Part shown: piece after piece, positions 18,588-26,250 of the stretch
Numbering within the stretch: the stretch's first letter is position 1
How the letters are laid out: each line of letters begins with the position of its first letter
Origin: an uncultured Actinomyces sp.
Lineage (GTDB): Bacteria > Actinomycetota > Actinomycetes > Actinomycetales > Actinomycetaceae
DNA: 64,000 bases
NCBI GenBank assembly: GCA_900545825.1
Contig: URAS01000006.1
Span: 1 to 64,000, forward strand
Direction of reading: 5' to 3'
Notes under the pieces: generated by a model
Told to the model about the DNA's origin: nothing
The model's input: the letters and a program-made list of their open reading frames with translations, nothing else
The model's database searches: none
Position numbers and translations under genes: made by a program

Positions 18588-19520
18588 ATGGGGTGCTGCA
18601 GCGACAAGAAGGATAACGGGACAAAGTGTGCGTGCGCGGCGTGTCAGCGCCCCGAGGTGGCGGCCGCCGCACTGGGCACCGGGGTGTTCGCCTGGTACGC
18701 GATGCCGGACGTCATCCACTCGCGGTTTCTGCGCGGGGCCGTCAAGTCAGCTGCCCTCGGTGGGGTGGCGTGGTGCGCGATGAAGCGCTGCGACATCTCG
18801 CTGGGCGACCTTCTGGCCGGCAACTGGGGTAACGACGAGGACGACGAGGCCGTCACTGATCGCCCAATGACCGCGGCCGGGGCCACCGAATTTGGCGCCA
18901 GGCCGATCGTTGAGGAAGGCTCCGAAGGCGACGACGGGTCCGACGCGGCCATCGGCGTCCAGCCGGGTACGCGCGAGGTCCTGGGCCAGCTGCGCGATCG
19001 CGAAACCTTCGAGGCCGGCGGCACGTGCGGCTGTGGCGGTAAGGGGCACGGCGCAGGCCACGGCCACGGTGGCGGCGGCTGCGGGTGTGGCAGCCACGGC
19101 GGCGGTAAGGGCCACGGCCACGGTCACGGGCACGGCGGCTGCGGATGTGGCGGCCACGGCGGCGGCAAGGGCCACGGTCACGGGCACGGCGGCTGCGGAT
19201 GTGGCAAGAAGCAGGAAGCCGCGGGTCACAAGCACAGCTGCGGGCGTCCCGGCGGCGCCGACAAGTGCGGCTGCCCCGGCGCGGCGAAGGTCCACGAGTC
19301 ACTGGTCGGCCTGCTGACGGGCGATTTCCGTAAGGGCGCCCTCGCGGCCGGTGTCATCGGTGGGGCGCTGACCGTGAATGCCCTCACGGAGTCGATGTTC
19401 TATCGTGGCGCCGAATTCGCGGGTCGGCGCGGCAAGCGGGCGCCGCACACGAAGCAGGGCCTCGTCCTCGGGTCGATTGCCGCGGGTATGCAGTATTGGC
19501 AAATGCGTCGCGGTCGTTAG
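18588..19520 (+). CDS. Cys/His/Gly-rich putative metal-binding membrane protein
   Basis: I do not recognise a characterised family. The 310-residue protein begins with a cysteine cluster (MGCCSDKK, CACAACQ). Two short hydrophobic segments follow (about 24-42 and 52-68), then an acidic linker. Residues about 144-206 form a low-complexity domain with four CGCG units and about a dozen His in GHGHGHG runs. A second Cys/His patch (HKHSCGRPG, KCGCPG) precedes a C-terminal region with one or two hydrophobic stretches. The Cys and His content strongly suggests binding of a soft metal (Ni, Cu, Zn or Cd), for storage, detoxification or delivery. GAGGAGG upstream supports ATG 18588. It stands alone between the regulator and the resolvase-like/nrdF pair. 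Metal binding is inference. Confidence 0.65.
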   Translation: MGCCSDKKDNGTKCACAACQRPEVAAAALGTGVFAWYAMPDVIHSRFLRGAVKSAALGGVAWCAMKRCDISLGDLLAGNWGNDEDDEAVTDRPMTAAGATEFGARPIVEEGSEGDDGSDAAIGVQPGTREVLGQLRDRETFEAGGTCGCGGKGHGAGHGHGGGGCGCGSHGGGKGHGHGHGHGGCGCGGHGGGKGHGHGHGGCGCGKKQEAAGHKHSCGRPGGADKCGCPGAAKVHESLVGLLTGDFRKGALAAGVIGGALTVNALTESMFYRGAEFAGRRGKRAPHTKQGLVLGSIAAGMQYWQMRRGR

Positions 19521-19558
19521 GCTAGGGGTACATTCGACGATGCAGTGAGGAGATGCGG

Positions 19559-20005
19559 GTGAAGCGCGGGATCATCGTGCAGGGGTGCGCCTATGCCCCC
19601 GAGGCTGACCAGCGGGCGGCCCTTGGCCAGGTCGACGAGGTGACGGCGATTAAGCCGATGACCAGCGAGGATCGGTATTACCAGTTCCTCGACGCGATCG
19701 AGGGGCTGGGTGCCGGCGACGCCGTGCACGTGGCCGAGCTGTCGTATCTGGGCGAGACGCTGAGCCAGATGTGTGGCGCCCTCGCCCGGCTGAACGATGC
19801 CCAGGTCGGCGTTGTTATCGGCGGCGAGGATCAGGCCGACACCGGTTTGCTCGAGGCCGCGCAGACGCTGCTGGCCGCGCAGCATGCCGCGCAGGTGGGC
19901 CGGGTGACCGAGCTGGTCGCCGCCGCCAAGACGCGCCGCACCGCCACGCCGCCGAAGTGCGTGTTTGTTCCCGAAGCTCTGTTTGACGAGTCCTGCCAGA
20001 AGTAA
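19559..20005 (+). CDS. Degenerate serine-recombinase-like protein upstream of nrdF
   Basis: The roughly 149-residue protein resembles the N-terminal resolvase domain in its middle part. DAIEGLGAGDAVHVAELSYL and the following helix match the 'GD-X-V-X-X-X-L-X-R-L' region. The catalytic Ser segment of resolvases (Y-X-R-V-S) is not visible near the N-terminus, where RGIIVQGCAYAPEADQ is found instead, and no DNA-binding helix-turn-helix domain follows. It is therefore not expected to recombine DNA. GTG 19559 is preferred over ATG 19553 because GAGGAG ends directly at that ATG. The gene ends 14 bp before nrdF and may be co-transcribed with it; a role in ribonucleotide reduction or its control is only a guess. 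Confidence 0.5.
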   Translation: MKRGIIVQGCAYAPEADQRAALGQVDEVTAIKPMTSEDRYYQFLDAIEGLGAGDAVHVAELSYLGETLSQMCGALARLNDAQVGVVIGGEDQADTGLLEAAQTLLAAQHAAQVGRVTELVAAAKTRRTATPPKCVFVPEALFDESCQK

Positions 20006-20019
20006 GGATAAAAGACACC

Positions 20020-20994
20020 GTGACCGAGAAAATGCGCCTTCTCGACACCGTTCAGGCGATTAACTGGAACAAAATTGAGGACGACAAGGACCTCGAAGTC
20101 TGGGATCGTCTGACGGGTAACTTCTGGTTGCCGGAAAAGATTCCGCTGTCGAACGATATTCCCAGCTGGAAGACGCTGAACGCCGCCGAGCAGCTGATGA
20201 CGAACCGCGTGTTTACGGGCCTGACGATGCTCGATACCGTCCAGGGCACGGTCGGCGCGGTGTCGCTGATCCCCGACGCGAGGACGCCGCACGAGGAAGC
20301 GGTCTACACGAACATCGCGTTTATGGAGAGCGTTCACGCCAAGTCATATTCGTCGATTTTCTCGACCCTGCTGTCAACCGAGGAAATCAACGAGTCGTTC
20401 AGGTGGAGCGAGGAAAACGAATACCTCCAGCGCAAAGCCGAGATCATCATGTCGTATTACCGCGGCGACGATCCGGAAAAGCGCAAGGTCGCCTCGACGA
20501 TGCTCGAGTCGTTCCTCTTCTACTCCGGCTTCTACGCGCCGATGTACTGGTCGGCCCACGCCAAGCTGACGAACACGGCCGACCTCATCCGCCTGATCAT
20601 TCGCGACGAGGCCGTTCACGGCTACTACATCGGGTACAAGTACCAGCTGGCCGTCAAGGAATCCAGCCCCCAGCGGCAGGAGGAACTGAAGGACTACACG
20701 TTCTCGCTCATGTACGAGCTATACGAGAACGAGGAGCTGTACACCGAGGACCTCTACGACCCGCTGGGCCTCACCGAGGACGTCAAGAAGTTCCTCTGCT
20801 ACAACGCGAACAAGGCCCTGATGAACCTCGGCTACGAGGCGCTGTTCCCGCCGGAGTCGACGAACGTCAACCCGGCGATCCTCGCCGCCCTGTCGCCAAG
20901 CGCCGACGAGAATCACGACTTCTTCTCGGGCTCCGGCTCGTCCTACGTCATCGGCGAGATCGTCGAGACCGAGGACGACGACTGGGACTTCTAG
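20020..20994 (+). CDS. nrdF: Class Ib ribonucleotide reductase beta subunit
   Basis: The 324-residue subunit carries the metal cofactor and tyrosyl radical used with NrdE to make deoxyribonucleotides. Metal ligands are visible in the expected order: Asp in TMLDTVQG, Glu and His in AFMESVHAKSYS (with the radical Tyr), Glu in ESFLFYSG, and Glu and His in RDEAVHGYY. The C-terminus EDDDWDF fits the tail that docks on the large subunit. GTG 20020 follows AAGGAT by ten bases. No nrdE, nrdI or nrdH is present nearby, which is common in actinobacteria, where nrdF stands apart from nrdHIE. A family B repeat follows 13 bp after the stop. Confidence 0.96.
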   Translation: MTEKMRLLDTVQAINWNKIEDDKDLEVWDRLTGNFWLPEKIPLSNDIPSWKTLNAAEQLMTNRVFTGLTMLDTVQGTVGAVSLIPDARTPHEEAVYTNIAFMESVHAKSYSSIFSTLLSTEEINESFRWSEENEYLQRKAEIIMSYYRGDDPEKRKVASTMLESFLFYSGFYAPMYWSAHAKLTNTADLIRLIIRDEAVHGYYIGYKYQLAVKESSPQRQEELKDYTFSLMYELYENEELYTEDLYDPLGLTEDVKKFLCYNANKALMNLGYEALFPPESTNVNPAILAALSPSADENHDFFSGSGSSYVIGEIVETEDDDWDF

Positions 20995-21007
20995 CGGCCC
21001 CAAAACC

Positions 21008-21098
21008 CGAAACGCTCACCTCAATTGTCGATTTCGACCTCTTAGGGCCGGATTTTGACAAGTTAGGTGAGCGTTTCGCTGTCTGGGTGAGCGTTTCG
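21008..21098. repeat. Family B palindromic repeat with extra half-site
   Basis: 21008-21078 has outer arms CGAAACGCTCACCT and AGGTGAGCGTTTCG and inner arms around AATTGTC/GACAAGT, enclosing a GC-rich centre. A further direct half-site (GGTGAGCGTTTCG) ends at 21098. It lies directly after nrdF and may terminate it. Confidence 0.85.
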
Positions 21099-21168
21099 CT
21101 GGCGAGAGCAGTCGGGGCGCGGGGGGCCGGGGGAGGGCGATCGTCGCGCGGGCCGGGGGCGCCGCCCT

Positions 21169-21199
21169 TTGACTTGAAGCGAGGTTCAAGTCCTACCGT
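21169..21199 (+). promoter_or_regulatory. MerR-type promoter of the cupin gene
   Basis: TTGACT (21169-21174) and TACCGT (21194-21199) are 19 bp apart, the over-long spacing typical of MerR-family activated promoters. The perfect inverted repeat CTTGAA-N6-TTCAAG (21173-21190) fills the spacer. The MerR protein itself is not in the window. Confidence 0.75.
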
Positions 21200-21232
21200 G
21201 GAGGCAACCGAACGACGAGCAAAGGAGAACCC

Positions 21233-21658
21233 ATGTCTGCCACCCCCGAAACCACGCCCCATGTGTCCGACTTCCCCCTGGGCGAAAAGAACGACGCCTA
21301 CGCCCAGTACTTTGTCGGCCAGAGCTACCTCGCGCCCCTCGTCAGCGAGGGCGTCAACATCGCGAACGTTACCTTCGAGCCCGGCTGCCGCAACAACTGG
21401 CACATCCACCACGCCTCGAAGGGCGGCGGCCAGATCCTCCTGTGCGTCGGCGGTTTTGGCTGGTACCAGGCCTGGGGCGAGGACGCCCGGCCGCTCAAGC
21501 CCGGCGACGTCGTCGTCATCCCCGCCGGCGTCAAGCACTGGCACGGTGCCGCAAAAGACAGCTGGTTCGCGCACATCGCCATCGCGACGCCGGGCGAGGA
21601 CACGTCGAACGAGTGGCTCGAGCCCGTCTCGGACGAGGACTACGACGCCCTCGGCTAG
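21233..21658 (+). CDS. Small cupin-domain protein
   Basis: The 141-residue protein is a single cupin barrel. The first motif is NNWHIHHASKGGGQILL, with His and Glu/Gln-type metal ligands. The second motif is PLKPGDVVVIPAGVKHWHGA. Such small cupins are common in quinone or aldehyde stress operons. This one stands alone, with no carboxymuconolactone decarboxylase or reductase neighbour. AAAGGAG supports ATG 21233. The MerR-type promoter upstream suggests induction by thiol-reactive or oxidative stress. The substrate is unknown, and no signal peptide is visible. Confidence 0.8.
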   Translation: MSATPETTPHVSDFPLGEKNDAYAQYFVGQSYLAPLVSEGVNIANVTFEPGCRNNWHIHHASKGGGQILLCVGGFGWYQAWGEDARPLKPGDVVVIPAGVKHWHGAAKDSWFAHIAIATPGEDTSNEWLEPVSDEDYDALG

Positions 21659-21701
21659 CAGGCACGGGTAGCGCCGTTGAAGTCCCGGCGCTGCCCAAAC
21701 C

Positions 21702-21792
21702 CGAAACGCTCACCTAATTTGTCGTTATCGGGCCTTTCGAGGCCGAAATTGACAATTTAGGTGAGCGTTTCGCTTTCTGGGTGAGCGTTTCG
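21702..21792. repeat. Family B palindromic repeat with extra half-site
   Basis: 21702-21772 carries the full palindrome (arms CGAAACGCTCACCT and its complement, inner AATTTGTC/GACAATTT). A further half-site GTGAGCGTTTCG follows at 21781-21792. It lies between the convergent cupin and EamA-type transporter genes, where it may act as a shared terminator. Confidence 0.85.
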
Positions 21793-21810
21793 CTATATGA
21801 GGGTGTGCCC

Positions 21811-22224
21811 CTACAGCAGAATCACCAGCGAGCCCGCGGCGATGAGGCCGCCGCCGATGAGCACGGTCGCGCTGACCTTTTCGCCGAGAACAATGAACGC
21901 CAGAATCATCGTGAAAACGACGGATAATTTGTCGATTGGTGCGACTTTCGACGCCTCTCCGAGTTTCAACGCGCCGAAATAGCACAGCCATGACGCGCCG
22001 GTTGCCAGGCCCGACAGAATCAAGAACATCCACGCTTTTCCGTCAATGTCGGGGATCTGCCGCCACGTACCCGTGGCCCAGACGATTCCCCACGCCATGA
22101 CGATAATGACGACGCAGCGGATCGCGGTGGCCAGGTTGGAATCGACGTGTTCGATGCCGAGCTTGGCGAAAATCGCGGTCAACGACGCAAATACCGCGGA
22201 ACCCAGCGCTAACACAATCCACAT
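21811..22224 (-). CDS. Small EamA/DMT-superfamily membrane transporter
   Basis: The 137-residue protein has about five hydrophobic segments and the single EamA repeat signature. It opens with ALGSAVFASLTAIFAKLGIE, and the end is KLSVVFTMILAFIVLGEKVS followed by GGGLIAAGSLVILL. Full-length DMT proteins carry two such repeats; half-size versions work as dimers. The substrate cannot be told from sequence. ATG 22224 follows GAGG; the longer open frame upstream is the shadow of the neighbouring hydrolase gene. It is divergent from the S33 hydrolase gene, with 90 bp between. Confidence 0.85.
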   Translation of the reverse strand: MWIVLALGSAVFASLTAIFAKLGIEHVDSNLATAIRCVVIIVMAWGIVWATGTWRQIPDIDGKAWMFLILSGLATGASWLCYFGALKLGEASKVAPIDKLSVVFTMILAFIVLGEKVSATVLIGGGLIAAGSLVILL

Positions 22225-22314
22225 GCGGTTGCCTCGCTTATCCCCTGACGGGCGCCCATCGCGCCCGGCGCGTCCCGGAACCATGCCTTTTAGGGTACCC
22301 GCGACGCGTACGAT

Positions 22315-23637
22315 ATGCGCATGGGTTTTGTTGTCACCGAACACCGGATTACCGTTCCCCTCGACCACTTTGGCACGCAGCAGACGCGCGCGGCCGATGC
22401 CGCGGCCGGTTTGCCGTCGACGATCACCGTGTTCGCGCGCGAAATCCGTGCCGACGAGAACGACCGTCGGCCCATCCTCCTCTACCTCCAGGGCGGCCCC
22501 GGCTCGCCCTCGCCGCGCGTCGGTGACGGCGGCCCCAGCTGGCTCGACACCGCCCTCAAACGGTTCCGCGTCCTGTTCCTTGACCAGCGCGGCACGGGCC
22601 TGTCGACCCCGGTCGACGAGGTGACGCTCGCCGGCCTCAGCGACTCCGCCCGGGCCCGCTGGATGGAGCTGCTGCGCGCTGACCAAATCGTCGCCGACGC
22701 CGAGGCCCTGCGCGCCGACATCCAGGGCGACGAACCGTGGTACACGCTCGGCCAGTCGTTCGGCGGCTTCATCACGCTGGTCTACCTGTCGGCCGCGCCC
22801 GAGGCCCTGCGCGGCTGCTTCGTCACCGGCGGTCTCGCCGGCCTCACCGACGTCGACACGATCTACCGCGAAACCTACCGGCTGACGGCCGCGCGCAACC
22901 GCCAGTTCTTCGCCGACCACCCCGGCACCGAACGCTGGGTCCGCGACGTCGCCCGCCACGTCCGCGACACCGAAGAACATCTGGCCAGCGGCGAAACCCT
23001 CACGGTCGACCGGCTGCGCGGCATCGGCGTCGCCCTGGGGACGAGGGCGGGCTCCGACTCGCTGCTCAACCTCATGGAAGACCCGTTTGTCGAGGTCGCC
23101 GGCCATCGTCGCCTCTCCGGGCGCGTGCTCGCCAGCCTCAGCGAGTCCCTCAGCTACCAGTCGGCGCCGCTCTACGCCGCGATTCACGAGTCGATCTACG
23201 CGGGCGCCGTCGCCTCCGCCCAGGGCCGCCCGACGGCGTGGGCCGCGGCCCGGCTGCGCGACGAGGTTCCCGGCTTCGGCGCCGACGCCGACCCCGGCGA
23301 CGACACCCAGCCGTTCTGCCTGTTCGGCGAACACATCATGCCCTCGCTGTTCCTCACCGACCCGGCACTGCGCCCGCTGCGCGGCGCCGCGCACCTCCTC
23401 GCCGACAAGACGGACTGGCCGATCCTCTACCGCGAGGACGTCCTCGACGGCATCGGGAAGCGCATCCCCATCCACGCGGCCGTGTACGAGGCCGACATGT
23501 TTGTCCCGCGCGACCTGTCGCTCGATACCGCGCGGCTGGTCGGTGCAAAGACGTGGCGCAACGACAACCTCCACGACGGCTTGCGGGTGACCGACGGTGC
23601 CGTCCTCGAGCACCTGCTGGTCGAGGCTGGCCTGTAG
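22315..23637 (+). CDS. S33-family alpha/beta hydrolase, proline-iminopeptidase-like
   Basis: The 440-residue cytoplasmic protein shows the S33 signature. An oxyanion-type LQGGPGSPSPR lies near residue 60, FLDQRGTGLS comes next, and the nucleophile elbow is GQSFGG with Ser148. An Asp segment VYEADMFVPRD and the likely catalytic His in NDNLHDGL are near the C-terminus. The length and the LQGGPG motif match prolyl aminopeptidases that release N-terminal proline from peptides. The start is ATG 22315 or 22321; neither has a clear ribosome-binding site. No secretion signal is seen. Confidence 0.88.
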   Translation: MRMGFVVTEHRITVPLDHFGTQQTRAADAAAGLPSTITVFAREIRADENDRRPILLYLQGGPGSPSPRVGDGGPSWLDTALKRFRVLFLDQRGTGLSTPVDEVTLAGLSDSARARWMELLRADQIVADAEALRADIQGDEPWYTLGQSFGGFITLVYLSAAPEALRGCFVTGGLAGLTDVDTIYRETYRLTAARNRQFFADHPGTERWVRDVARHVRDTEEHLASGETLTVDRLRGIGVALGTRAGSDSLLNLMEDPFVEVAGHRRLSGRVLASLSESLSYQSAPLYAAIHESIYAGAVASAQGRPTAWAAARLRDEVPGFGADADPGDDTQPFCLFGEHIMPSLFLTDPALRPLRGAAHLLADKTDWPILYREDVLDGIGKRIPIHAAVYEADMFVPRDLSLDTARLVGAKTWRNDNLHDGLRVTDGAVLEHLLVEAGL

Positions 23638-24108
23638 GCCGCACATGACCCGCACGCCGCGCGCCCCGCACCTCGATACCCTGCGCGCGGGCGCCCCGCA
23701 CCCTTGCGACGCCGTGCGCCGCATACCTCGCACGTACCAAACCCACCCCAACGTCGGATAACGACTGGTTGCTTTCGATTGACTAAGGGGTACCTTGTCG
23801 ATAATGCCGCGATTCCGGGCAGTTGGGGATTATCGGCATTTGGTGAACAGCCGAGGAAAACGGCGATTCTCGCGGAATTGCGGGGGAACTCGCATGGCAG
23901 CCCGCCGACAGCTTCCGCGGTTAACGAAATCCTCGTCAAAAGCCCGTGACCTGCGCATTTGGCATACTCGACCGCCAAAGGGTGCACATTTTCTCAGCCT
24001 GTCGTTTGCCCCTGCCCCTCGTCGATAGTGTCGATGTGTCGTAGACGACACATGTAGCCTGCGTCGTTTATCCCAATGGCGTGGGTTCGCAACGGAAGGT
24101 ACATCTCA
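23638..24108. other. Long intergenic region upstream of lipase 1
   Basis: This 471-bp stretch separates the S33 hydrolase and lipase 1. No convincing gene is present. The first 100 bp are GC-rich with repeated CCCCGCACC; the rest is more AT-rich. The only clear structure is the near-perfect palindrome ATGTGTCG-TAGA-CGACACAT at 24034-24053, about 55 bp before the lipase start, which may be an operator or 5' leader hairpin. Confidence 0.5.
24034..24053 (+). promoter_or_regulatory. Palindrome in front of lipase 1
   Basis: ATGTGTCG and CGACACAT pair over 8 bp around TAGA. It could be a repressor site or a leader hairpin. No copy was noticed in front of lipase 2. Confidence 0.4.
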
Positions 24109-25449
24109 ATGGAGCTGAAAGACATCTGGCGAGTCGCTGTCGCTCCCATTGCCGTCGTCGCTCTCGGGGCCAGCATGGGTCTCACCGCGGCGACCGCGCA
24201 CGCAGACGACGCGACAACCTCACCCGAGGCGGCAACCGCAGCCGCTACCACCACTGCTGGTGATACGGCTGGTGATCAGACGAAGGAGCTGTCGCCGACG
24301 GGGGCCTGCTCGGAATACGTCAAGACCCCGGCGATCCTCGACTCGGACACGCGTCCCGACGGGTCCCCGATCACCTTCGAGCCGTCGCCCTCGGGCAAGA
24401 TCACCCCGGTGATCCTTGTCCACGGCTGGGTCTCGTGGGTTAACCACGACGAGTCCCGCACGGGCTACTTCTCGCAGTACATCAACAAGACGGCCGATGG
24501 CAACGCCGGCCTGCTGCTGTCGCAGGACAAGTGGCGCACCTCGCTGATCGGTCTCATGCAGCAGACCCCGGGTGTGGCGCCCTACCTGTTCGACTACTCC
24601 CACGTCGCGTCGCGGTGGGTGACCGACCCGGAGATCGGGCCGAAGCTCGGCAAGGCTATCACCTGCCTGTCGAAGTACTACGGTGTCAAGCCGGTCATCA
24701 TCGCCCACTCGATGGGTGGTAACGCCACCCGCGAGGCGCTGGCTCAGGACGACGGCATGGGCGGCAAGGTCTCGGACCACGTCGACCAGGTCATCACGTT
24801 CGGCACGCCGAACACCGGGTCGGACAACGCCCGCCTGGGCACGAACGTCGTCAAGGCGCTCGGCATCCCGCTGATCGCCGGCATCCCGGCGCGCGTCGCC
24901 AAGGACAAGCTGACCGAGTGCGCCGCGGGCATGGATCGTGACAACACGCCGTGCACCGGCAAGGCGGTCATCGACGCCTTCTTCGGCCAGGGTGGTCAGG
25001 CCTTGCGCACGGGCTCGCCCGAGATGAAGGCCCTGCCCAAGTGGCCCGACAACGTCAAGGTTGAGGCCCTCGCCGGCGACATCCGCGTGGGCGGCGTGAC
25101 GCTGTTTGGGTGGTCCTCGAAGGGCGCGATCGACATGGGCGACCTGCTGGTCTCGGAGGCGTCGGCCACCGACGGCGCGACCCACTCGAACGTCGTGCGG
25201 TGCAAGTACTTCTACGCCTCGGTTCACAAGCCGTTCAACAAGATCAAGATGGTGGTCGCGAAGAAGCAGGGTCGCGACTACGCGCCCAGCGACATCGGCG
25301 CCCTCGCGAAGAACGAGTCGCCGTGCTGGCACGAGTCCCTGCTGCGTGAAACCACGCAGACCGGCATCGCCCACCAGGTCGTCAGCGACTACGCCGCGAA
25401 CCCCGTCCTCGACGAGGCTCCGGCGGATAGCACGGACACCGGCAAGTAG
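24109..25449 (+). CDS. Secreted lipase/esterase (paralogue 1)
   Basis: The 446-residue protein has a signal peptide ending near ATAHADD (residue about 31) and an Ala/Thr-rich mature start. An alpha/beta-hydrolase core follows, with PVILVHGWVSW (oxyanion HG) and nucleophile elbow AHSMGG with Ser201. GTPNTGSDNARLG is a segment typical of triacylglycerol lipase-like enzymes. The C-terminal half is rich in Lys and carries Cys pairs. ATG 24109 has GGAAGGT upstream; an earlier in-frame ATG (24076) lacks one. A membrane-anchored protein and a second paralogue follow in the same direction, so the three probably form a unit. The lipid substrate (host triglyceride or envelope lipid) is unknown. Confidence 0.87.
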   Translation: MELKDIWRVAVAPIAVVALGASMGLTAATAHADDATTSPEAATAAATTTAGDTAGDQTKELSPTGACSEYVKTPAILDSDTRPDGSPITFEPSPSGKITPVILVHGWVSWVNHDESRTGYFSQYINKTADGNAGLLLSQDKWRTSLIGLMQQTPGVAPYLFDYSHVASRWVTDPEIGPKLGKAITCLSKYYGVKPVIIAHSMGGNATREALAQDDGMGGKVSDHVDQVITFGTPNTGSDNARLGTNVVKALGIPLIAGIPARVAKDKLTECAAGMDRDNTPCTGKAVIDAFFGQGGQALRTGSPEMKALPKWPDNVKVEALAGDIRVGGVTLFGWSSKGAIDMGDLLVSEASATDGATHSNVVRCKYFYASVHKPFNKIKMVVAKKQGRDYAPSDIGALAKNESPCWHESLLRETTQTGIAHQVVSDYAANPVLDEAPADSTDTGK

Positions 25450-25470
25450 CGACGAGTAGCAAGGATTCCC

Positions 25471-26205
25471 ATGTCCCCCAGTGACGGCGCGGACGACCGC
25501 GACCTGACGGAAACGACACCGCTCGAGGCCGTTCCGGACGAGAGTAATTCGGACCAGAGCGTGCCCAGCGAGGCCGTCCCCGGCGTACCCGGCGAGGACG
25601 CCTCCGCGACTGAGAACCCCGCGGAGGACGTCCCCACCGGGGGCGTCGCCGACGCCCCCGACCCGAACCGTAAACGGTCACGGATCATCATCGGGGTGGT
25701 TGTCGCCCTCGTGGTGATCGCGGCCGTGGTGATCGGCATCTGCGCCGCCCACGGGGGACATGGAGATTCCACAAAGAAGGGGGAGACGACGCACCCGGCG
25801 GCGTCGGCGACCACCACGACGCGGCCGTCGTCTCCCAGCCCCTCCGATTCGTCGGCGTCCTCGACGCCGACGGGTGGGGGTGACGAGGACGTTCCCCAGG
25901 CCGATCAAGAGGCCGCCGGAACCGTCCTCAGCGAGGCTCCCAAGAACCTCGATGCCCACGTCGCCGACGGGGCGAAAGAACAATACGGATACTCCGACGC
26001 CAGCCAAGTCATGCCCGAGGGCACGACGCTGGAGGTCGACAAGAGTACGTGGACGCGCGTCGACGACAACACGATCCTCGTGAAAGTGACGATCACGCGT
26101 CCCAACGAGCAGCCGACGGCGTACACCGCGATTATGGCGCGCGAATCTGCGGATTCGGAGTGGAAGATCGTTGGCACTGTTCCCTACGACCAAGACGGCA
26201 AATAG
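25471..26205 (+). CDS. Single-TM membrane-anchored protein between two lipases
   Basis: The 244-residue protein has an acidic, disordered N-terminal cytoplasmic region (about 70 residues) and one TM segment (IIIGVVVALVVIAAVVIGIC, about 71-90). A Ser/Thr/Pro-rich extracellular stalk and a small folded C-terminal domain of about 95 residues follow (from VPQADQEAAGTVL to the end). The outer domain resembles small mixed alpha/beta secreted domains of the kind found in actinobacterial surface proteins; I cannot name the family. It starts 21 bp after lipase 1 and ends 45 bp before lipase 2. Co-expression suggests a role in lipase folding, tethering or inhibition, which is inference. Confidence 0.65.
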   Translation: MSPSDGADDRDLTETTPLEAVPDESNSDQSVPSEAVPGVPGEDASATENPAEDVPTGGVADAPDPNRKRSRIIIGVVVALVVIAAVVIGICAAHGGHGDSTKKGETTHPAASATTTTRPSSPSPSDSSASSTPTGGGDEDVPQADQEAAGTVLSEAPKNLDAHVADGAKEQYGYSDASQVMPEGTTLEVDKSTWTRVDDNTILVKVTITRPNEQPTAYTAIMARESADSEWKIVGTVPYDQDGK

Positions 26206-26250
26206 AACCGAATAATCCGAATCATCTCACGAAGAAGTGGAGACAGACTC

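Noticed and set aside
19559..20005. Active site-specific recombinase or mobile element remnant
   Set aside because: No catalytic Ser motif, no DNA-binding domain, no flanking inverted repeats or attachment sites; the tight spacing to nrdF suggests a resident gene.
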